Of a DNA stretch of 64,000 nt, positions 57,818-64,000 are shown in pieces. The position numbers were made by a program, and so were the translations under genes. Position 1 is the first letter of the stretch. The number at the start of each line of letters is the position of its first letter. The stretch comes from Deltaproteobacteria bacterium (GTDB lineage Bacteria; Acidobacteriota; Thermoanaerobaculia; Multivoradales; JAHZIX01). The stretch is taken from positions 124,001 through 188,000 of the forward strand of contig JAHZIX010000050.1 of assembly GCA_022601195.1 (NCBI GenBank), read 5' to 3'. The notes beneath the pieces were generated by a model. The model saw only the letters and a list, made by a program, of their open reading frames with translations. It was not told the origin of the DNA and made no database searches.

Positions 57818-59890
57818 TCAGGACCCCGGGTCCCTGGCTTCTCCACCCAGGGCGGTATTTTGAGCAGGCAAGGGCTGCCCCCGAAGGTCCTCAGCTAGGT
57901 CGTACACCGTCACCCAATGGGAGAGAAGGCGTTCTTCCTCGAGGGGCAAGCGTAGCTTTCTGCATTGAACTCGGCGCCGATGAGACTTCTTGGGAAACCC
58001 GATGCACTTGCCTTTGACGAAGGAGAGCCCTTCCCCAAGGGCGATCTTGCCGTTCCAAGTACCAGCCCTTCCCACCACTCCGTCGAGGAGAGGCCGCCCG
58101 AGAAAACTCCTCGGCCTCTCGATACCCAACAGATGCTGCAAGGTGGGCCCCACATCCAGCAGGCCTCCTACCATCTCGACTCGGCCGTTCCACTTCTCCT
58201 GGGGTCGACTGTCGTCGGGGTAACGCAGGAAAAAGGGGACGAGCTGAAAGGCGGCAGGCCACCCGACAACATCTTCCCGGCCCGCAACCGCAGCCCCCAC
58301 TTCCTTCCGGCTAAGGCCTCCAGCGGTATGGTCACCATATAGAGCGACCACCGTGTTACGGAGCAGTCCTCTCACTTCCAACAGGTCGAAGAACTCCCGC
58401 AGGGCACCATCGAAATAGTGAGTCAGCTCCAGATATCCCCCCAACTCGGTCCCTTCCCAATCTCCCAGCTCGAGCTTTTCCTGCGACGGTGGCAGCACTT
58501 GATAGGGAGGATGCATGGAGAGGGTGATGAGGAATGCCATGAACGGTTCCGGCAACGCTTCCAGCTCAGGGACCATGCGCCGAAAAAAGTCGCCATCCCG
58601 CAAGCCCCAGCCCAACCTTTGGCCGAACCCCAACTCCCTTTCAAAAAGGGAGCTCTCGAAGCCGTACTTCGGATGAAGGATGGCGCGGTTCCAAAAGCCT
58701 CGTTTGTAGGCATGGGCACTGAGAGTCTGGTAGCCCGCCTCTTTCAAAATCGCCGGCAAAGCGACGAAACGGTTCTTTCGATGTAGGTAGGAAACCGCCC
58801 CCTGGGGCAAGGAATGCTGGGAGTTGAGGACCAGATACTCCGCATCAGAGGTCCGACCCTCCTTCGTCTGATCCAGAATATAGGGATAGACGACCGCCTG
58901 GTCGGAGAGGGAATTGAGGAATGGGGTGACTTCCTTACCGCCGACCTCGAGGCCCAGGACCCAGGAGCTCAGCGCCTCCACTTGGATCAGCAGGAGATTC
59001 TTCCCCTCCACCACACCGAAAGATTCCGCTAGCTGCGCCTCCCGAGCTCGGGCATCGTGCAGCTGTTCGATCTTGATGCGATCCTCCGGCAACAAGGGAG
59101 GGCGAGCCACCGTGTCCCGAAGACTTCGGCTGGCTTCGATCAGATGGGCGTTGAGGAAACCGCCGTCGAGACGCTTCGAGACGTGGGTGAGGCTCCGACC
59201 GGCGCGACTGGCCAAGGCTTCTCGAATCTCACCGACGACTGGCCAACCAGCGGCGACCAGGGCCAGAACCACAGCCCCATAGGTGGCCACCCTCACCCAT
59301 CGCCGACCCCACGCCCCAGAGCCCGTGCCAGTGCCAGTGCCAGTGCCAGTGCCAGTGCCAGTGCCAGTGCCAGAATCAGCGCCAGAACCAGTGCCGCTCC
59401 GACGCCAACCGAAATACATCGCTAGCGCCGCTGCCGGCACCAAGAGCAGCCAGGCATCTTGAGCCTCCGAGAGATCGACGATCAGGGAGCGAAGATCCCA
59501 CAGCTGATGGGCTTCCCGGCTCGCTTCGAGGGTCACCAAGGAACCGAAAAAACGAAGGTAGAGGAGATCTGCAAAGGCCAGCAGAGCCAAGAAGCTCCCC
59601 CAAGCTGCAGCGAACCCGATGCGCCACCGGGATGGAGTCAGAGCCACCGGCAAAGCGACGATGGCCAGGCCCGACAGAACCTGCCATGCCATGCTCTCCG
59701 CTACCGGCTGAACCGCACTCGTCCCCACGAAATGGATCAAGGAGAAACCAACGCCCCCCACCCATACCAGCGGCCCCAAGGAACGGACCCAGCCCAATAG
59801 CTTGGACGGGCCAAGACGAGCAGCGGCAGCGATGGCCAAGGTGACGCCCAAACAGAGAAGCAACATGGTCGTGGGACCCATCTCGATCAT
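57818..59890 (-). CDS. LtaS-like phosphoglycerol transferase / sulfatase-fold membrane protein
   Basis: A 690-residue protein with five membrane segments in the first ~235 residues, then a large extracytoplasmic sulfatase-fold domain. The putative catalytic Thr347 lies in KEGRTSDAEYL, the position of the LtaS nucleophile, and VALYGDHTAGG is the distal metal-binding block. In Gram-negatives, LtaS-like proteins act as phosphoglycerol or phosphoethanolamine transferases on periplasmic glycans or lipids. A run of eight GTGCCA hexamers at 59325-59372 encodes a (Gly-Thr)n stretch in the loop between the fourth and fifth membrane segments. ATG 59890; ribosome site weak. No neighbour suggests the substrate. 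Confidence 0.88.
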   Translation of the reverse strand: MIEMGPTTMLLLCLGVTLAIAAAARLGPSKLLGWVRSLGPLVWVGGVGFSLIHFVGTSAVQPVAESMAWQVLSGLAIVALPVALTPSRWRIGFAAAWGSFLALLAFADLLYLRFFGSLVTLEASREAHQLWDLRSLIVDLSEAQDAWLLLVPAAALAMYFGWRRSGTGSGADSGTGTGTGTGTGTGTGTGSGAWGRRWVRVATYGAVVLALVAAGWPVVGEIREALASRAGRSLTHVSKRLDGGFLNAHLIEASRSLRDTVARPPLLPEDRIKIEQLHDARAREAQLAESFGVVEGKNLLLIQVEALSSWVLGLEVGGKEVTPFLNSLSDQAVVYPYILDQTKEGRTSDAEYLVLNSQHSLPQGAVSYLHRKNRFVALPAILKEAGYQTLSAHAYKRGFWNRAILHPKYGFESSLFERELGFGQRLGWGLRDGDFFRRMVPELEALPEPFMAFLITLSMHPPYQVLPPSQEKLELGDWEGTELGGYLELTHYFDGALREFFDLLEVRGLLRNTVVALYGDHTAGGLSRKEVGAAVAGREDVVGWPAAFQLVPFFLRYPDDSRPQEKWNGRVEMVGGLLDVGPTLQHLLGIERPRSFLGRPLLDGVVGRAGTWNGKIALGEGLSFVKGKCIGFPKKSHRRRVQCRKLRLPLEEERLLSHWVTVYDLAEDLRGQPLPAQNTALGGEARDPGS
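59325..59372. repeat. Hexanucleotide repeat in the LtaS-like gene, eight units
   Basis: GTGCCA is repeated eight times without interruption, with further degenerate units on the 59373-59390 side. On the minus strand it encodes alternating Gly and Thr. Confidence 0.97.
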
Positions 59891-60140
59891 AAGGAAGCTC
59901 TCAGAAAGAAGCAGGCAGCCTGCCGCGAGGTACCGGATGAAAATAAAGTGGACTCAACAAAGCAAAACATTCCAAACTTACCATAATTGAGGCCGTCCAG
60001 CGGGTAACTGGGGCACCTCGGAAAGTTCAAAATTAGAACCGGCTTCTCTAAACACTACAAGGCCCCTTCCGTATTCCCAAAGGACGAATCTCCTCGGCCC
60101 AAGCGCTGCAGGACCCAACCCAATCAATGAGGAAAGCCCT

Positions 60141-62882
60141 ATGAAACTCGGCATTCGTCCCCAGCACAAATTGGCTCCGTGGCCGTGGAAGAGACTCAGA
60201 ACTGCCCCGTCCAGAGGATCCAAGACATGGCTCGCACCTCCCCTCCTCGGGAGCCTTGCCTGCCTGGCGGCCACCCTCAGTCCCGCCACAGCTGCCGAGG
60301 TGAGGCTGGGAAAGCTCGTCAGCCCCACCTCTCAAGCGATTCGGCTGACCCTGAACCCGGCCGAGGAACGCTATCGAGGAACGGTAGAAATCGAGATCGA
60401 AGCAAAAGAGGGAGTGAAGACTTTCCGCCTTCATTCCGAAGGCCACGAAATTCACCGTTTGAGCTTGCGAGGAAAGACCGGAAGGATCCCGGTGAGTTAC
60501 CGCCCAGTGGATGAGGGACAACTCGAAATCACCGCCAAGACTCCTCTATCTGCCGGGCCCTACGCCCTAGAGATCGACTTCGACAGCGCTTTCAACACCG
60601 AAGCTCTCAGCCTTTTTCGCATGGAGATGGAAGGGAATAGCTACGCTTTCACTCAATTTGAAGCGGACGAAGCTCGCGCCGCCTTCCCCTGCTGGGATGA
60701 ACCGGAATTCAAGATCCCTTACCAAATGACCCTGACCGTCCCTTCGGCCCTCATGGCCGTCAGCAACACGCCGGTCCAGTCTGAAAGCGAGCAGGAAGGC
60801 TGGCGAACCACCCGTTTCCGGCCGACTCCTCCCCTCCCTTCCTATCTCCTCGCCCTGGCTGTCGGACCTCTGGAAACGGTCCCCATCCCTGGCCTCGGCA
60901 TCCCTGGCCGGGTGATCACCATCGCCGGTCAGAGCCATCTGGCAACTCTGGCAGTCCAAGCCACGGGCCCCATTCTCGAAGCCCTGGAAAGCTACTTCGA
61001 CGGTCCTTACCCGTTTGCCAAACTGGACCTCATCGCTGCGCCGGAGTTTCTCCCGGGAGCGATGGAGAATCCGGGTGCAGTGATTTTCGCAGATCGAATA
61101 CTTCTTCTCGATCCGGCTACCGCCAGCATTTCCCAGCAGCGCACCCAGGCGAGGGTGATCGCCCACGAGCTAGCCCACATGTGGTTTGGCAACTTGGTCA
61201 CCATGCAGTGGTGGGACGACCTGTGGCTCAACGAAGCCTTCGCTGATTGGATGGGAGACAAGATCACCCACCAAGTCTTCCCGGAGTTCGATCAGGATCT
61301 CGCTACCGCCCAGAATTCTCAAGGCATCATGGCGCGGGACGCCCTCAGTACCGCCCAAGCGATTCGGCGTCCATTGGAATCAACCGCTCAGATGATGCAG
61401 AGCGTCGGCGTGACCTACAACAAAGGTAAGACCGTCTTGGGCATGTTCGAGAACTGGATGGGAGAACAGACTTTCCGAAAAGGGGTGTTGGCCTACCTCA
61501 GCGCTCACGCTCGCAGCAACGCCACTGCGGAAGATCTCTGGAAAGCCCTCGACAAAGCGGCCGGCTCCCCCATCTCCCCGGCGATGACGACCTTCCTCGA
61601 ACAAGCCGGAATCCCCATCGTCAGCGTCGAGACCTTGGCGGGCGGTCGAGTCCGACTCTCCCAGAAACGATTCGCGAACTTTGGTAGCCAATTACCACCC
61701 CAGCTGTGGCAGATCCCCGTTTCGGTCAAATTCGCCACAGAAAAGGGAGTCGAGACGCGGACCCTGATGCTGCGCTCCGCCAGCCAAGTAGAGACTCTTA
61801 CCGAGAGCGGACAGATCGACTGGATCTTTCCCAATGCCGAAGGACGGGGCTACTACCACTGGCAACTCCCCGACGATGAGCTTGGCCGCCTCTCGGAACG
61901 GGCCGGGGAATGGCTCAACGCCAGGGAGCGCATCGCCCTGGCGGGAAACATCTCGACCCTTCTCGATGCCGGAGAAATCACCGGGGCCGCTTTCATGGCG
62001 TCCCTGGGAAGGCTCGCTGGAGACTCCGAGGCGCAGGTTATCCGGTCGGCCCTGCGGGGGCTCCAGAAAGTCAAAGTGGCTTTTGTGCCGGAGGACCTGG
62101 AAGACCGCTTCGCCGTTTTCGTTCGTTCCTCTCTGACCCCAGGACTGGAACGCATCGGCTGGAGCCAGCAGGCGGGTGAGAAAGCAACCGTAGCCACGGC
62201 CCGCGCTAATTTGATGACCTGGTTGGGTTCCGAAGGGCGAGACCCGAAAGTGAAAGATTTCGCCCGCCGGCAGGCCCTAGCCTACCTGGAGAACCCTACC
62301 TCCGTTGAGCCGGCCCTGGTGATCCCGGCTCTTCGACTAGCCGCCCATCAAGGAGACGAAGCTCTCTTCAAGAAGTACCGGGAAGGATTCGAAGCAGCCA
62401 AGAATCCCACAGAGCGGTCGAACTTTCTCATCGCCCTAGGCTCATTTCACCATCCGGCCTTGAGAAGTCAAGCTCTCGAATATGCTCTTTCCGGCCCGCT
62501 GCGACCCAACGAGGTATCGATCGTCTTCCAGGGAGCCCCCAATACCAAGGCCGGTCGCGACTCCTTCTTCCATTGGTTTACCGAGAACTACGACCGGATT
62601 GCCGAACGCCTGCCAGAGATTTTCATGGGTTTCCTTCCCTACGTCGCTTCCGGCTGCTCCCAGGAGCGCTTAGACAAGGCCAAAGTATTTTTTGCCGCGC
62701 CGGAGCACCAAGCACCGGGTACGGAAAGAACGCTCCTTCTGGTCAGCGAGACCGTTACCGATTGCCTTCGGTTGCGACAGAGGGAAGAGGCGTCGGCCAG
62801 GGCCTTTCTGGCCAACTATGGGTCTGGGGACGAATCGGAGGAGTCGGCAAGGGAATCGGCTGGCGAACCTGGGGCTTCGTAA
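60141..62882 (+). CDS. pepN: Aminopeptidase N, M1 family (exported)
   Basis: A 913-residue protein; ATG 60141 follows GAGGAAAGCCCT. A long N-region precedes a hydrophobic segment ending TLSPATAAE (~52), so it is exported, unlike the cytoplasmic E. coli PepN. The exopeptidase motif GAMENPG starts at residue 306. The zinc site is HELAHMWFGN with His342, Glu343 and His346, and the third ligand is Glu365 in LWLNEAFADW. A downstream Tyr (VGVTYNKG) is in the position expected for the catalytic Tyr. An N-terminal beta domain (~55-240) and a C-terminal alpha domain (~540-880) complete the M1 plan. It removes N-terminal residues from peptides in the periplasm. The last 67 bp overlap the convergent histidine kinase gene. 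Confidence 0.95.
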   Translation: MKLGIRPQHKLAPWPWKRLRTAPSRGSKTWLAPPLLGSLACLAATLSPATAAEVRLGKLVSPTSQAIRLTLNPAEERYRGTVEIEIEAKEGVKTFRLHSEGHEIHRLSLRGKTGRIPVSYRPVDEGQLEITAKTPLSAGPYALEIDFDSAFNTEALSLFRMEMEGNSYAFTQFEADEARAAFPCWDEPEFKIPYQMTLTVPSALMAVSNTPVQSESEQEGWRTTRFRPTPPLPSYLLALAVGPLETVPIPGLGIPGRVITIAGQSHLATLAVQATGPILEALESYFDGPYPFAKLDLIAAPEFLPGAMENPGAVIFADRILLLDPATASISQQRTQARVIAHELAHMWFGNLVTMQWWDDLWLNEAFADWMGDKITHQVFPEFDQDLATAQNSQGIMARDALSTAQAIRRPLESTAQMMQSVGVTYNKGKTVLGMFENWMGEQTFRKGVLAYLSAHARSNATAEDLWKALDKAAGSPISPAMTTFLEQAGIPIVSVETLAGGRVRLSQKRFANFGSQLPPQLWQIPVSVKFATEKGVETRTLMLRSASQVETLTESGQIDWIFPNAEGRGYYHWQLPDDELGRLSERAGEWLNARERIALAGNISTLLDAGEITGAAFMASLGRLAGDSEAQVIRSALRGLQKVKVAFVPEDLEDRFAVFVRSSLTPGLERIGWSQQAGEKATVATARANLMTWLGSEGRDPKVKDFARRQALAYLENPTSVEPALVIPALRLAAHQGDEALFKKYREGFEAAKNPTERSNFLIALGSFHHPALRSQALEYALSGPLRPNEVSIVFQGAPNTKAGRDSFFHWFTENYDRIAERLPEIFMGFLPYVASGCSQERLDKAKVFFAAPEHQAPGTERTLLLVSETVTDCLRLRQREEASARAFLANYGSGDESEESARESAGEPGAS

Positions 62883-64000
62883 AGAATCTCCTCCAAGGTC
62901 TCGACCAACTGCTGACCTAGGTCCTCTCCCTTCGGGAGCATCGCCCGCACTCCTTGCTCGACCAGGAGTGTTTCTTTGGCAGACAAGTCTCGAGCCGTAA
63001 CCACGACCACAGGCAGGCCGTGAAACCGGGGATCCCGACGGGCCTGGCGTAGGAAGGCGGTGCCGTCCATCTCCGGCATGAGGAGGTCCAGGAGAACCAG
63101 GTCCGGCCGCCGTCGCCGCATCAATTCCAGCGCCTCGGTGCCACTGGAAGCCGTGGTCACCTGGAAACCCTGGGCCTCCAATTCAGCGGCCACCAGCTTG
63201 CGCTGGGACTCCTCGTCATCGAGGACCAAAATCTCCCCTTTGGCTTCCAGGCAGTAGCGCTTCACCACCGCCAGGAGCTCTTGGGAAGCGACGGGTTTGT
63301 GCAATACGTCCACCGCCCCGAAGATGGCTCCACGGCCCTCCGCCGCCTCGATGCTCACCACCACCACCGGGATAGACGCTAGCTTCTCCTCGCTCTTGAG
63401 GTTGGCCAGTACCTCCCAACCCGTCATGTGGGGCATTCGGAGATCCAACGTGATCAAGTCCGGCTGATGCCGGCGAGCCATTCGCAGTCCCTCTTCCCCA
63501 GAGGCCGCCACGAGAGCTTGGGCTCCGGTTTCCTCGACTAGGTTGACCAGCAGAATCCGAGAGTCTGCGCCATCGTCGACGACGAGAATCTTGCGCCCTA
63601 CCAGGCTACCGGCCCGGGAACTAGGAAGAGGATTGACCACCGTGTCGATCTCGGCGGAATCGAAGAGCTGATCTTGGTGGGACTCCACCTCCACCAAGCC
63701 GGCATCCGCCGTGAGGTGGACAAAAAACACCGAGCCTTCTCCCTCTTGGCTACTCACTCCCAAGGTGTATCCCATGAGGTCGCAAAGGGATCTGGAAATG
63801 CTCAGGCCCAAGCCGGTGCCACCGAAGCGCCGAGCCGTCCCCGCGTCTCCTTGCTCGAAGGCCTCGAAGATGTTCTCCAGCCGGTCGGGAGCGATGCCCA
63901 CTCCCGTGTCTCTCACCTCGAGAGTGAGAGGCCGATAACTTCCCCGCTCCACCCTCAGGGCCACGGAGATTTCGCCACGCTGAGTGAATTTCACGGCATT
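62816..64000 (-). CDS. Hybrid histidine kinase with two receiver domains, 3' part (runs off the right edge)
   Basis: The gene extends past the window; 394 codons are visible. The visible part begins in the ATPase N-box (NAVKFTQRG), so the N-terminal sensor and His box lie beyond the edge. It then has RDTGVGIAP and GGTGLGLSI. Receiver 1 has ILVVDDGADSR with Asp in LITLDLRMPHM. Receiver 2 has EILVLDDEESQR with Asp in LVLLDLLMPEMDG. Two receivers at the C-terminus suggest a phosphorelay; no Hpt domain follows. The C-terminal tail is Asp/Ser-rich and antisense to the end of pepN. Confidence 0.93.
   Translation of the reverse strand, partial: NAVKFTQRGEISVALRVERGSYRPLTLEVRDTGVGIAPDRLENIFEAFEQGDAGTARRFGGTGLGLSISRSLCDLMGYTLGVSSQEGEGSVFFVHLTADAGLVEVESHQDQLFDSAEIDTVVNPLPSSRAGSLVGRKILVVDDGADSRILLVNLVEETGAQALVAASGEEGLRMARRHQPDLITLDLRMPHMTGWEVLANLKSEEKLASIPVVVVSIEAAEGRGAIFGAVDVLHKPVASQELLAVVKRYCLEAKGEILVLDDEESQRKLVAAELEAQGFQVTTASSGTEALELMRRRRPDLVLLDLLMPEMDGTAFLRQARRDPRFHGLPVVVVTARDLSAKETLLVEQGVRAMLPKGEDLGQQLVETLEEILYEAPGSPADSLADSSDSSPDP

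Overview
This 64 kb window is a GC-rich bacterial chromosome segment. It has no rRNA, no recognisable tRNA, no CRISPR array, no phage genes and no intact transposase. The gene content points to a Gram-negative bacterium, most likely an Acidobacteriota of the Thermoanaerobaculia type (inference). Reasons: many secreted enzymes, an autotransporter beta-barrel, Ser/Thr kinases fused to TPR or membrane segments, caspase-like and CHAT peptidases, ECF sigma factors, PQQ-type propellers, an IPTLS-like C-terminal sorting signal and a FESGDT-type C-terminal motif.

Layout. 1-3290 (minus): the 5' part of an alkaline-phosphatase-superfamily lipoprotein, a small Cys-rich exported protein and an exported FESGDT protein. 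3431-6242 (plus): a cupin and a DEAD-box RNA helicase. 6286-9102 (plus): a coupled exported cluster of a disrupted beta-barrel-like gene, a CxxC-domain/thioredoxin fusion and a metzincin protease. 9182-11924 (minus): a GntR/ABC-transporter operon bracketed by two perfect 108-bp copies of the protease gene's 3' end. 12322-20803: a DUF6624 lipoprotein, a propeller/di-heme cytochrome, a propeller protein, an alpha/beta hydrolase and a PQQ-like protein. 21037-30176: an ECF sigma factor with a TPR kinase, a small unknown, a DUF1304 protein, a hybrid histidine kinase and a second Ser/Thr kinase. 30028-36311 (minus): a Calx-beta autotransporter followed by a caspase-like peptidase. 36756-37325: a peroxiredoxin-like gene with an in-frame TGA and a SECIS-like hairpin, best read as a selenoprotein. 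37458-46908 (minus): a zinc metalloprotease, a GT-C membrane protein, a propeller-esterase fusion, DinB, CYTH, an exported unknown and MOSC. 47127-53071: an RTX protein and a CHAT-TPR protein that share a start-codon palindrome, then an anti-sigma/sigma pair. 53505-55905: a small matrixin-like protease, an exported partner, a clear terminator and panE. 56522-64000: an IPTLS-type surface protein, an LtaS-like protein, aminopeptidase N and the 3' part of a hybrid histidine kinase.

Themes. (1) The selenoprotein is the strongest single discovery. It would be miscalled as a broken gene by standard ORF finding. (2) The ABC cassette between perfect direct repeats looks acquired. (3) In-frame minisatellites, mostly of 15 bp (pentapeptides), occur in many unrelated genes. 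(4) Eukaryote-like signalling and peptidase modules (two STPKs, caspase, CHAT) are concentrated here, next to secreted Calx-beta and RTX calcium-binding proteins. Functions come from motifs read by eye. No database search was possible, and start codons were chosen from ribosome binding sites and signal peptides.
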